A stretch of 11,043 nucleotides of DNA. Source: an uncultured Bacteroidales bacterium. GTDB taxonomy: Bacteria; Bacteroidota; Bacteroidia; Bacteroidales; Lentimicrobiaceae. Shown in pieces: positions 1 to 8,046 of the stretch (its first letter is position 1; the number at the start of each line of letters is the position of its first letter). Under the pieces are notes generated by a model. That model was not told the DNA's origin. It saw nothing but the letters and a program-made list of their open reading frames with translations, and ran no database searches. Position numbers and translations under genes: made by a program. Location of the stretch: contig CALCQV010000089.1 in the NCBI GenBank assembly GCA_937894795.1, forward strand, positions 1 to 11,043, written 5' to 3'.

Positions 1-1495
1 CAATTTTTATAAGCCATTGAAATCCAAATACCTGGTATGGACGCAGCGTTACATTTGAAAGTTCAGGTAACTCAATGGTTATCTCATGGGCCGGTTGTTC
101 AAACTTGTTAACTTCTGTTTCATCAAATACTGATAATATCCTGTAATGATGTTTCTGTAATTTGATGATATGCTTGTCAATAGTTCCATGAATCAATAAT
201 TCCCTATACTTCTCAAACCAGGTTAAGGGTAGGATGAAAATACGCCCATCAGGCAACTGGTATTCCCGCTTCGAATTCAATATGTGATTCTTGAAGCGTG
301 TAAAAGGTATTTCAAATCCATCCACATTGATAACTATATGCAAATCAAACCAATCATTTTCTGAAATCATTTGATATTGCAATTCAGGTTTCGCCAATGA
401 GTATTGTTTAGTGGATTCCTGGTTAATGCTAAACCCCTTCTCAATCAATACCTCTTTATTGCTGACAAGCCATTCCAATAAGAGGTATGGCTCATTGGTA
501 CCCTTGTCATCCTGTAATCTGAAGCAATTATTGAATAGTGCCAATCCCATGTTGCATAGGGTCAACTTTTGATCATCTTCCCATGTTTTATCTCTCTTTG
601 ACCTGTAAAAGGTAAAACCTTCTTCATTCGAGTTCAGGTCAGTGAAATTTTTCAGTGGATTATTGTGAAGTATAGCCTTTTCGCCATAGAAGTACTTAAG
701 AATCAGGCAGGGTTTGCCTTGCCAGTCTATGTCGTAGGTTAGTCCTGCCGTAGGTGTTAGTGATATATCCCTGACCTCGAATCCGGTAGCTTTTATTTCA
801 GAAGTGTTTACTATTTTCCTTATAAATGTGCCGAAGTACTTATTCTCCATACGTTTAGGAATCTCTATGAATTCCTTTCTGAGAAAAGGTGACAGGAGTT
901 TTCCATTTATTTTTTTATCGAAGGCAATTAGCTTATTCCTGTAAACCAGATGGCAGGGTTGGTTGGTCAGAATATAACAGGAGGAATCCCTCAGGTCAAT
1001 TTTATGTTTGCCAACAGCAGTTTCCATGCTGTAGACAGTTCCCGTTTCTGACCGGTCAAACTTTAAAATGGTGACAGCCTTTTCTGAAACGAGTATTATC
1101 TTTTCGGTGTCATACAAATGTGGCATCCCGGCAGCATCATACAAAGCAATATTATAACGGCTTATCAATTCAATGATTTCCACCAATACATGATCGATAA
1201 ATGGCTTGACAATTTCATCGATCATGTTGCCCTTTTGACTGTAGAATGTTGAGATGCTTATATTTTTCTTTGAGAAACGGGAAACCAGTGATGATGGCTC
1301 CAATTCATGTGATAATTTGTATAGCTCAATGGCACCATCGGGAGGATTTTCCATTGACCTGTAATTGAGGTTGGTTATCCTTTCAAGCGGAGTAATATAT
1401 TTGGTTTCAGCCTTAACATAAAGGTAAGGCTGGATAGTATATCCAACAAAATCAGATTGCTTCAAAATTGCAACAACGCCGGTATCCTGTGACAT
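1..1495 (-). CDS. SNF2-family DEAD/DEAH-box helicase, N-terminal part (runs off left edge)
   Basis: An open frame of 498 codons starts at ATG 1495..1493 and has no stop before the window edge, so the C-terminal ATPase domains lie outside. The start is fixed by an in-frame TGA at 1504..1502, two codons upstream. Residues 484-495 read LRPYQVFGFQWL, the typical entry (Q-motif-like) segment just before the Walker A region of SNF2 ATPases. Before it, residues 382-426 contain WFDLHIVI, LPDGRIFILP (414-423) and W426, a pattern I associate with the domain preceding the helicase core in bacterial SNF2/HepA-like proteins. Residues 1-370 are a long soluble region without recognisable catalytic motifs; no signal peptide or membrane segment is visible. 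Family knowledge: such proteins are ATP-driven DNA translocases or remodellers, often around 900-1000 residues in Bacteroidota. The substrate is unknown. The gene lies beyond a terminator and is probably transcribed separately from the complex I operon. The family call is fairly firm, although the Walker motifs cannot be seen. Confidence 0.8.
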   Translation of the reverse strand, partial: MSQDTGVVAILKQSDFVGYTIQPYLYVKAETKYITPLERITNLNYRSMENPPDGAIELYKLSHELEPSSLVSRFSKKNISISTFYSQKGNMIDEIVKPFIDHVLVEIIELISRYNIALYDAAGMPHLYDTEKIILVSEKAVTILKFDRSETGTVYSMETAVGKHKIDLRDSSCYILTNQPCHLVYRNKLIAFDKKINGKLLSPFLRKEFIEIPKRMENKYFGTFIRKIVNTSEIKATGFEVRDISLTPTAGLTYDIDWQGKPCLILKYFYGEKAILHNNPLKNFTDLNSNEEGFTFYRSKRDKTWEDDQKLTLCNMGLALFNNCFRLQDDKGTNEPYLLLEWLVSNKEVLIEKGFSINQESTKQYSLAKPELQYQMISENDWFDLHIVINVDGFEIPFTRFKNHILNSKREYQLPDGRIFILPLTWFEKYRELLIHGTIDKHIIKLQKHHYRILSVFDETEVNKFEQPAHEITIELPELSNVTLRPYQVFGFQWLIKI

Positions 1496-1514
1496 GTTTA
1501 ATCAATGAAACCTG

Positions 1515-1560
1515 TAAAGATAGACAAAGATTGAAAGGCTGAAGGGCCATTGGATCCAAT
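1515..1560 (-). promoter_or_regulatory. Possible promoter of the SNF2 helicase gene
   Basis: On the minus strand the leader contains AATCTTTG (1532..1525) and TATCTTTA (1522..1515), each one mismatch from the Bacteroidota -7 consensus TAnnTTTG. A TTGG lies upstream at 1559..1556, but its spacing is longer than the usual 19-21 nt. If the second box is used, the 5' leader would be only about 15 nt. The match is weak. The main support is that the gene sits behind a strong terminator and needs its own promoter somewhere in 1496-1672. Confidence 0.22.
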
Positions 1561-1672
1561 TAATGATCAATAAACCTAACAATAGGTAGTTTATAGGCCA
1601 AAAAAAGATGAAGTAAAATAGGCTGATGCCATAAAACAGAGAATACCAAAGAACAGAATGAGTCATTAGCGC

Positions 1673-1708
1673 AAAAAAAAGACAGGAAGATATCCTGTCT
1701 TTTTTTTT
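1673..1708 (-). terminator. Rho-independent terminator of the nuo operon (symmetrical)
   Basis: A perfect 7-bp inverted repeat (GACAGGA at 1681-1687 and TCCTGTC at 1693-1699) with a 5-nt loop is flanked by eight A on the left and nine T on the right. Read on the minus strand, the hairpin is followed by eight U, 52 nt downstream of the stop codon of the 117-residue gene at 1760. The flanking A and T runs can extend the stem. The element is symmetrical and could also stop plus-strand transcription, but the gene on the left is also on the minus strand. Its likely job is to end the complex I transcript and insulate the helicase gene. Confidence 0.88.
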
Positions 1709-1759
1709 CTTACTGGTTATTTTTAATCTACCAGTGATATGAATACAATTGAAGGAGCA

Positions 1760-2113
1760 TTAAAAATGCCAGGGAGACTTGCCTTCGTCAACCTCTTTCT
1801 GTGTAACCCAATATTGGTCAATTACCTTGGTCTCTTTCTGATCCCAGAATGCCGGTGATACTCTTTGTCCATCAGGTGTTTTGAGGCTCATCTCATAAAC
1901 GGCAATAACGGGATTGAATACAATATCAGTCACACCAATAGTGCATTTTTCAACGCCTTCATCATTGGTCTGGCAATTGGTAATTACTTCAAAACCGTTG
2001 AATGTTAAAAGGTTCTTTAGGAAATCACAACGCTGTGAAGTGGCGTCCTTTTCAATAACGGTACAACGGGTACCGTTAATTTCTTCTACTATATGTTTGG
2101 CTTGTAGTGGCAT
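1760..2113 (-). CDS. Conserved-looking 117-residue protein of unknown function, last gene of the nuo operon
   Basis: I do not recognise this family. The 117-residue protein is soluble, with no signal peptide or transmembrane segment. Residues 1-45 look like a compact alpha/beta start (EINGTRCTVIEKDATSQRC, then FLKNLLTFNGFEV), followed by a beta-rich stretch (TIGVTDIVFNPVIAVYEMSL, 58-77) and a polar, aromatic tail (AFWDQKE 88-94, QYWVTQKEVDEGKSPWHF 100-117). There are four cysteines (C17, C29, C47, C57), not arranged as a classical CxxC pair. The ATG lies 13 nt after the nuoN stop and no SD sequence is visible, as elsewhere in the operon; the terminator follows 52 nt after its stop, so it is probably cotranscribed with complex I. 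The overlapping plus-strand frame at 1914-2120 is taken as its shadow. An accessory or assembly role for complex I is possible from position only; nothing in the sequence demonstrates it. Confidence 0.8.
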   Translation of the reverse strand: MPLQAKHIVEEINGTRCTVIEKDATSQRCDFLKNLLTFNGFEVITNCQTNDEGVEKCTIGVTDIVFNPVIAVYEMSLKTPDGQRVSPAFWDQKETKVIDQYWVTQKEVDEGKSPWHF

Positions 2114-2126
2114 GGGTTAAAAAGTA

Positions 2127-3551
2127 TTAGAAAATACCAACTGTTAGATTATTGATCCATTCATAAACCTGGCTCCAAAAGCCTAGAATAAAGATTCCAA
2201 GAGCGCTCAGGATTAATCCTGCGCGTGCCGGCAAATCAGTTTTAAATGCAGGTATGGGAGTTTCGTTTTTGTTGATGAACATTGCTTTAACTACCAGCAG
2301 GTAATAGTAAAGTGATATTGTGGCGTTCAGGATGGCAATAAAGACCAACCAGTATAAGCCGGCTGATGCAGCGGAAGTGAACAGGAAGAATTTTCCGAAA
2401 AATCCTGCAACAGGGGGAATGCCTGCCAGTGAGAATACTGACAGCATCATTAGCAAACTGAGTTTAGGATTGGTTTTGTACAAACCATTGTAATCATCCA
2501 TTGATAGCTTGCCTGAAGCATTCTCAATTGCAGAAACCACACCGAAAGCACCTAAATTAGAAAAGATATAGGTAAGGATGAAGTAGATAACTGAAGTCAT
2601 TCCCAATTTAGAACCAACCATGATACCAAGTAATATAAAACCGGCTTGGGCTATGGAGGAGAAGGCAAGAAAACGTTTCATGTTCTTCTGCCTTAGAGCG
2701 AAAAGATTACCGATAATCATTGTGGCTATCGACAGGGTATAGAGTATATCGCGCCAGACCTCCATAACAGGGAAGAATACCTTGAAAAGGATAAGCATGA
2801 AAACAAACGATGCGGCTCCCTTCGAGATTACTGAAAGGTATGAGGTTACATTTGTGGGGGCTCCTTCATAAACATCAGCCGTCCATAACTGGAATGGTAC
2901 CAAGGAAATTTTGAAAGCCATACCGGAAATAAAGAAAATGAGGGCGAATATCTGCAATGGAGAATCGGTTATACTGAATGCTATATCACTGAACAATATG
3001 GAGCCTGTTGTTCCATAAATCAATGACAGGCCAAAGAGCAGAATGCCGGAAGACAGGGCTGATGAGAGAATATATTTAACTCCTGCTTCGGCTGATTTTG
3101 TCCGGTGGTGCATATAGGCTGCCAATGCCGCTATGGGTATGGAGGCAGTTTCCAGACCAAGATAGAACATCAGGAAATCACCTGCTGAGATCATGAAATA
3201 CATCCCGGTGAGGGTGAAGAACATAATCACGAAGTACTCACTCATCTTCTCCTTGTTCTCTGGCTTTATCAGCCAGCTATATGATTGCAGGAGGATAATC
3301 AGGACCCCGATATTAAGCACGTTCTTCATCATTACCAACAATGGCGATGAATGGAACATTCCGCCAAATAGGATACCTCCACTTGATGGTAGGAATCCAA
3401 TAATTGTATGTATGATGAATAATGTAACTGCCACCGGTATGATGTGCCTTTTCTGGGCAGGTTTCAGTCCAAGATCAATAATTAGCACCACTAATGCGAT
3501 AATTACCAACACTAGTTCATGCCTCATGATTAAAAAGTCGTAGATGTTCAT
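2127..3551 (-). CDS. nuoN: NADH-quinone oxidoreductase subunit N (NuoN)
   Basis: One of the three antiporter-like proton-pumping subunits of the complex I membrane arm, next to NuoK in the assembled enzyme. The 474-residue protein is almost entirely hydrophobic (about 14 membrane helices), close to the usual family length. Key residues are present: E134 in LGLETASIP (TM5), K214 in MAFKISLVPF (TM7), K244 in SVISKGA (TM8) and K387 in GFFGKFFLF (TM12), matching E. coli E133, K217, K247 and K395 by motif. SLAGIPPVAGFFGKF (374-388) is the usual signature around the discontinuous TM12. The conserved His after TM7 (PFHxW in most members) is Gln221 here (PFQLWTADVYEGAP). It lies 81 nt after nuoM, the widest gap in the operon. 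The DVYEGAP motif separates it from NuoM and NuoL. Confidence 0.96.
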   Translation of the reverse strand: MNIYDFLIMRHELVLVIIALVVLIIDLGLKPAQKRHIIPVAVTLFIIHTIIGFLPSSGGILFGGMFHSSPLLVMMKNVLNIGVLIILLQSYSWLIKPENKEKMSEYFVIMFFTLTGMYFMISAGDFLMFYLGLETASIPIAALAAYMHHRTKSAEAGVKYILSSALSSGILLFGLSLIYGTTGSILFSDIAFSITDSPLQIFALIFFISGMAFKISLVPFQLWTADVYEGAPTNVTSYLSVISKGAASFVFMLILFKVFFPVMEVWRDILYTLSIATMIIGNLFALRQKNMKRFLAFSSIAQAGFILLGIMVGSKLGMTSVIYFILTYIFSNLGAFGVVSAIENASGKLSMDDYNGLYKTNPKLSLLMMLSVFSLAGIPPVAGFFGKFFLFTSAASAGLYWLVFIAILNATISLYYYLLVVKAMFINKNETPIPAFKTDLPARAGLILSALGIFILGFWSQVYEWINNLTVGIF

Positions 3552-3632
3552 ACTATTATTCTGTATTTCTTAAAACCCTGTGTAGTAGTTACTTTAAATA
3601 AAAGCAGATTCCTTAATTCTTATAATCGAAAA

Positions 3633-5153
3633 CTAAAATATGCTGACAAATGATGAAGTGGCCATTGACAACTTGGTAACAATAGGTGCAAGGCTGAAGT
3701 TGATCATATCACTAAGCCATAATGGAGCAATACCAATGGCAGCAATACATACAAGCAATGTAACGGTTGAAAGTTTCTCAAACCACCGGGCATCAGTCAA
3801 GTGGTTATAGTGGTCATTCCTGATTGGGCCATATAATAAGGTGGCAACAACCCGGAGGATATATACCGCAGTGATAACAATACTTGCAGCAGCAATTATG
3901 GTGAGCATCCGGTGGAATGAGTCAGTATGCTGGAATGAGCCAATGAAAATGGTCATTTCAGCAACGAAACCGCTTAAACCGGGTAAGCCAAGAGAAGCCA
4001 GACCGGCAATAACGTAAACTACTGAAAGGAAAGGCATAACCTTCATCAATCCTCCCATTTCATTTATCAATCGGGTATGAGTACGTCCGTATATCATTCC
4101 AATCAAGGCAAAGAAGAGGGCTGTCATCAAACCGTGTGAAATCATCTGGATAACGGCGCCATTCAAAGCAGTTTGATTCATCATCAGTATTGCAAAGAGC
4201 ACAAGGCCACAGTGACTCACACTCGAATAGGCATTGATGTACTTGAGGTCCTTTTGGAAAATGGCACCAAAAGCACCGTATACTACTGATGTACCGGTAA
4301 GGAGCAGGAATATCCAGGCCTGTTCCTGTGCTGCATCGGGCATTAAAAATATGGCTACCCTGAATGCACCGTAACCTCCAAGTTTCATAAGCACTCCGGC
4401 GTGAAGCATTGACACGGCTGTAGGAGCGGAGGCATGGCCATCAGGCGACCAGGTATGGAATGGGAACAAGGCACCCAATATTCCGAAACCAATGAAGGTA
4501 AACGGGAAGAGGAAGCGTTGCATTTCAATGGGTATGGTATTTTTTGAAATTTCCAACAGGTTCCAGGTAAGTGGAGTGCCATCAGGAGCTGAATAAAAGT
4601 AAATTCCCAACAAGCCAACCATCAACAGGGCTGACCCTCCCATAAGCATAAGCGTAAGCTTCATGGCTGAGTATTCCTTAGGACCTGAACCCCAGATGCC
4701 AATTAGAAGATACATTGGAATAACTGCCAATTCGTAGAAAAGGAGCATTGTGAACAGGTCAATTGAAATAAAGAATCCGAAAACTCCTGATGCTAGCAAT
4801 ATCAATGAGATAAAGAACTCCTTAGAAAGATATTCCACTTCCCACGAAGCAAAGATTCCGGCAAAGACAACCACTGCGGTCAGGGCAATCATAGCAACCG
4901 AGATTCCATCAACACCAATGGAATAATGGATATTCAAGCTAGGGAACCACAAGGCATCATAGGTAAACAGCATTTCGGCAGTATTGCCTGCAGCCCTTTC
5001 GGTAAGATAAGCATAGACCAGAAATGCAGCTAAAATCAGTTGTATTCCCATACCAATTGCGGCAACTACCCGAATGCTCTTCATTGACTTCGAAAAGCCA
5101 ATGGCCAACATGGTTACCACGGGGATTAAAACAAAGAGAGTTAATATATTCAT
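3633..5153 (-). CDS. nuoM: NADH-quinone oxidoreductase subunit M (NuoM)
   Basis: The middle antiporter-like proton-pumping subunit of the complex I membrane arm, between NuoN and NuoL. It has 506 residues and about 14 hydrophobic helices, the normal size. Conserved elements: E141 in LLFYELAVIPMYLLIG (TM5, E. coli E144), FPFHTWSPDGH at 230-240, K257 in LHAGVLMKLGGYG (TM8, E. coli K265), and E399 in GLSGFVAEM (TM12, E. coli E407). The TM7 lysine (E. coli K234, in a motif like FAVKMPM) is missing: the aligned position is Leu226 in GFGILGALFPFH, codon TTG at 4478-4476. The partner of E141 therefore seems to be lost or moved. The reading frame is otherwise intact. It starts 48 nt after the nuoL stop, with no SD sequence. 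Confidence 0.96.
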   Translation of the reverse strand: MNILTLFVLIPVVTMLAIGFSKSMKSIRVVAAIGMGIQLILAAFLVYAYLTERAAGNTAEMLFTYDALWFPSLNIHYSIGVDGISVAMIALTAVVVFAGIFASWEVEYLSKEFFISLILLASGVFGFFISIDLFTMLLFYELAVIPMYLLIGIWGSGPKEYSAMKLTLMLMGGSALLMVGLLGIYFYSAPDGTPLTWNLLEISKNTIPIEMQRFLFPFTFIGFGILGALFPFHTWSPDGHASAPTAVSMLHAGVLMKLGGYGAFRVAIFLMPDAAQEQAWIFLLLTGTSVVYGAFGAIFQKDLKYINAYSSVSHCGLVLFAILMMNQTALNGAVIQMISHGLMTALFFALIGMIYGRTHTRLINEMGGLMKVMPFLSVVYVIAGLASLGLPGLSGFVAEMTIFIGSFQHTDSFHRMLTIIAAASIVITAVYILRVVATLLYGPIRNDHYNHLTDARWFEKLSTVTLLVCIAAIGIAPLWLSDMINFSLAPIVTKLSMATSSFVSIF

Positions 5154-5201
5154 ATCAGATTCCTTTCCTTATACCATTGAATATTATTGAATGATTATCT
5201 G

Positions 5202-7118
5202 TTACCATATAAATACAAAGATGATAACAAGTGCCACAGCTCCTGTAACGAACACATAGCCATACTGTTGAACCCTGCCGCTTTGGAATCCCTTTATCAT
5301 ATAGGATGCCTTCTCAATGCTGTAGCCGATAAGATTCATGGTGCCATCAACGATATTGCGGTCGAACCATGCTACGGGTTGGGATATATAGCGGAAGATA
5401 ATTTTATGGGTTACAAAAAGATAGAGTTCATCCATATAGAACTTATGATAGGCACCGCGGTAAAAAGCTCCGAGAGAAGTTGCAATTTTCTCAGGTACCA
5501 GTGATTCTTTGCGGTACATCATATAAGCGACCAGAATTCCAAAAGCAGCTATGAGCACAGAAGGAATTGCCACACTATAGTTAATATGGGCTTCAAAAGG
5601 CAATCCATCGGATGTTACCAATTCGTTGAATGGCAAGAATCCTGAGAAAACAGCTCCAAAGGCAAGTACCATTAAGGGAATGGTCATTACCAGCGGTGAT
5701 TCATGAGGTGTATGATGGTAATGGGTTGACTTGCCCCAGAAAACATTGAAATATAACCTGAACATATAGAATGCCGTGATACCGGCAACCAGATATTCTA
5801 TGGCAAATAAAGCGGGATTGGCGTGTAATGCAGCGGCCAGTATCTCGTCTTTGCTGAAGAAACCTGATAGGGGAGGTATACCGGCAATGGTTAGGCAGCC
5901 GATAAGGAAAGTGAGATGTGTAATTGGCAAATATTTACGTAGATTACCCATTTCACGCATATCATTACTGTGAACAGAGTGAATAATAGCACCGGCACCA
6001 AGGAACAGAAGAGCTTTGAACATTGCATGAGTGAAGAGATGCCAGTTTGATGCCATAAAACCCAAACCATCATGTCCGCCATAGCCTGATACACCAAGTG
6101 CAAGCATCATGTATCCAATCTGTGACATGGTACTATAAGCCAGCACACGCTTAATATCGTATTGAGTGCATGCAATTATGGCTGCGAACAATGAACTGAT
6201 ACCTCCAACCCAGGCAACAATAACCAGCGCATCGGGGGCAACCATGCTGTATAATGGGAAGAGACGGGCTACAAGGTAAACCCCGGCAACAACCATGGTA
6301 GCAGCGTGAATAAGTGCTGAAACCGGCGTTGGGCCTTCCATGGCATCGGGTAACCAAATATGCAATGGGAACATGGCCGACTTACCGGCACCTCCAATAA
6401 ATACAAGGGTAAGAGCCCAGGTTAGGGTGCTCAATCCGAGGAAAGTTGCTCCACCCATATGGCTTAGGGCCGGGCTGTCAGAACTTACCAACGTCTGGAA
6501 GTCGAAGGTATTGGTCATGAATGATAACATGAGAATTCCAATGAGGAAGCCCAGGTCGGCAAATCGGGTAACGATAAATGCTTTCTTTGATGCTGATACA
6601 GCACTTGGTTTGGTGTAGTAAAAACCAATAAGAAGGTATGAAGAAACACCCACGAGCTCCCAGAAGATATACATCTGGAATATATTGGTGGCCAATACCA
6701 GACCGAGCATAGAGAAGCTGAACAATGAAAGGAATGCATAGAAGCGTGCAAATCCCTTTTCTCCTTTCATATAACCCAAACTGTAGATATGAACCATAAA
6801 TGAAACAGTGGAAATTACAACCAGCATCATCACTGATATGGGATCGAGTAATATTCCAAGGTTAATGGTAAGGAATTCAGTAAGATGCAACCAGTCGATC
6901 TCAAATACTTTCAATGAAGTATAGGCAGTACCTGCTATGTGGTCTGTCCAGAAATAGCTTATGGCAGTCATGTACGAAAGGACTGTCACAACAAGTAAAC
7001 CGGCAGTGCCAATAAGGCCTGAAATTGATGGTTTATACTTATGACCTGTTAACCCGATGAGCAGAAATACGAACAGGGGTATCAGGGGTATCAGCAGTGT
7101 ATAGGAATATGCGTTCAT
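5202..7118 (-). CDS. nuoL: NADH-quinone oxidoreductase subunit L (NuoL)
   Basis: The distal antiporter-like proton-pumping subunit of complex I, which carries the long lateral helix along the membrane arm. It has 638 residues, slightly longer than E. coli NuoL (613). Visible hallmarks: E154 in FWELVGVSSYLLIGF (TM5), K246 in GGAGKSAMFPLHIWLPDAM (TM7), H271 in ALIHAATMVVAGVYL (TM8), H364 and K368 in FTHAMFKALLFLGAG, and K423 in GIPPLSGFFSKDEIL (TM12). Unlike NuoM next door, the TM7 lysine is retained. Residues from about 520 onward hold a TM helix, the amphipathic segment with YMDELY (561-566), and a last helix at 619-637 after the family-typical GRVQQYGYV. It starts 27 nt after the nuoK stop. 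Confidence 0.97.
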   Translation of the reverse strand: MNAYSYTLLIPLIPLFVFLLIGLTGHKYKPSISGLIGTAGLLVVTVLSYMTAISYFWTDHIAGTAYTSLKVFEIDWLHLTEFLTINLGILLDPISVMMLVVISTVSFMVHIYSLGYMKGEKGFARFYAFLSLFSFSMLGLVLATNIFQMYIFWELVGVSSYLLIGFYYTKPSAVSASKKAFIVTRFADLGFLIGILMLSFMTNTFDFQTLVSSDSPALSHMGGATFLGLSTLTWALTLVFIGGAGKSAMFPLHIWLPDAMEGPTPVSALIHAATMVVAGVYLVARLFPLYSMVAPDALVIVAWVGGISSLFAAIIACTQYDIKRVLAYSTMSQIGYMMLALGVSGYGGHDGLGFMASNWHLFTHAMFKALLFLGAGAIIHSVHSNDMREMGNLRKYLPITHLTFLIGCLTIAGIPPLSGFFSKDEILAAALHANPALFAIEYLVAGITAFYMFRLYFNVFWGKSTHYHHTPHESPLVMTIPLMVLAFGAVFSGFLPFNELVTSDGLPFEAHINYSVAIPSVLIAAFGILVAYMMYRKESLVPEKIATSLGAFYRGAYHKFYMDELYLFVTHKIIFRYISQPVAWFDRNIVDGTMNLIGYSIEKASYMIKGFQSGRVQQYGYVFVTGAVALVIIFVFIW

Positions 7119-7145
7119 AGAAATTGTTATGTCGTTATTTATATC

Positions 7146-7463
7146 CTAGTATTTCATTTGATTAACCTTATCCACCTCAATTGACTTGAAGTTTCTATAT
7201 ATATTGATGATGATTGCTATAGCAACGGCAGCTTCAGCCGCAGCGACAGCAATAATGATAAGGGTGAAGAAATGTCCCTGCAGGTTATTTGGATACAGGA
7301 AATGATTGAATGCGACGAAATTAATGTTGACGGAATTGAGAATAAGCTCAATTGACATCAGCATGGTTATAAGATTCCGTCGGGTAAGGAATCCAAAAAT
7401 TCCTGTAAAAAACATAATTGTACTTAATATCAGGAAGTATTCTAAGGGTATATTTCCAGTCAT
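7146..7463 (-). CDS. nuoK: NADH-quinone oxidoreductase subunit K (NuoK)
   Basis: A small three-helix membrane subunit that links the quinone-proximal half-channel region to NuoN. It has 105 residues, the normal family length (about 100). The two buried glutamates essential for proton transfer in E. coli NuoK are present: E39 in LMSIELILNSVNINFV (E. coli E36) and E77 in VAAAEAAVAIAI (E. coli E72). The GIFGFLTRRNLI segment (21-32) is typical. The gene follows nuoJ by 8 nt, suggesting translational coupling. The short polar tail (FKSIEVDKVNQMKY) faces out of the membrane and carries no motif. Confidence 0.97.
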   Translation of the reverse strand: MTGNIPLEYFLILSTIMFFTGIFGFLTRRNLITMLMSIELILNSVNINFVAFNHFLYPNNLQGHFFTLIIIAVAAAEAAVAIAIIINIYRNFKSIEVDKVNQMKY

Positions 7464-7471
7464 GGCTTATC

Positions 7472-8017
7472 TTATTTTTCCGGATTTTCGTCGGTTGGTT
7501 TAACATTAGCGGCTAAGCTCTCTTTACGAGCAACGATAATTGAACCTATCATTGCAGCCAGCAGAAGTATGGAAATTACTTCAAAAGGAAGTGCATATCC
7601 ATTTTCGCCGTAGGATACCAAATGCCGGCCAATATTTTGAACATCAGGAGATACTGCCGGTTCTGACGATGCAGTAAACTGATGGTTCATCAAAAGTATT
7701 ATGGTTAGAATAGCACCCGCAACAACGGTGAGAGCAGAAAGAAGGCTCTGCTTCATACCGGCAAGTTTGGCTTTCTCACTAATATGGCTAGTGAGGAGAA
7801 TGGAAAAGATCATCAGTACTACAATACCGCCAGCATACACTGTTAATTGTACAGCTGCTAGGAAGTTGTAGTTCAGCATGAAATATAATCCTGCGGTACT
7901 TACCAATACAAACAGGAGGTATACGGCTGCACGCAATATTCTGCGGGTGGTAACCGTAAGGACCGAGAATAATAATATCGTGCCGGCAAGCAGAAAAAAC
8001 AATATGTTACTGTCCAT
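7472..8017 (-). CDS. nuoJ: NADH-quinone oxidoreductase subunit J (NuoJ)
   Basis: A membrane-arm subunit with about five helices, packed beside NuoK and NuoH. It has 181 residues, close to E. coli NuoJ (184). The diagnostic segment is LTVYAGGIVVLMIF (58-71), the TM3 region that switches between alpha and pi-bulge forms during turnover in known structures; Y61 matches E. coli Y59 by motif. Later helices are at about 88-110 and 144-163 (LPFEVISILLLAAMIGSIIVA), followed by a charged C-terminus. The region 111-140 between the last two helices is a polar loop. Gaps are 29 nt to nuoI and 8 nt to nuoK. Confidence 0.95.
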   Translation of the reverse strand: MDSNILFFLLAGTILLFSVLTVTTRRILRAAVYLLFVLVSTAGLYFMLNYNFLAAVQLTVYAGGIVVLMIFSILLTSHISEKAKLAGMKQSLLSALTVVAGAILTIILLMNHQFTASSEPAVSPDVQNIGRHLVSYGENGYALPFEVISILLLAAMIGSIIVARKESLAANVKPTDENPEK

Positions 8018-8046
8018 TATGATAGATTGTGATTGTTCTATAAAAT

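Noticed and set aside
889..1074. Plus-strand open frame of 61 codons suggesting the left region is otherwise empty
   Set aside because: The minus strand is open from 1495 to the window edge and ends in an SNF2 motif, so this is a shadow of that gene.
1496..1672. Possible small RNA or tRNA in the A/T-rich spacer
   Set aside because: No cloverleaf, no second hairpin and no terminator other than the one at 1673-1708; nothing beyond a weak promoter candidate was seen.
3193..3543. Plus-strand open frame of 116 codons
   Set aside because: Lies wholly inside nuoN on the opposite strand; its composition is that of an antisense reading of membrane helices and it has no motif of its own.
5187..5504. 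Plus-strand frame of 105 codons with several Cys/His residues
   Set aside because: Antisense to the nuoL 3' end; the Cys/His pattern has no metal-binding spacing.
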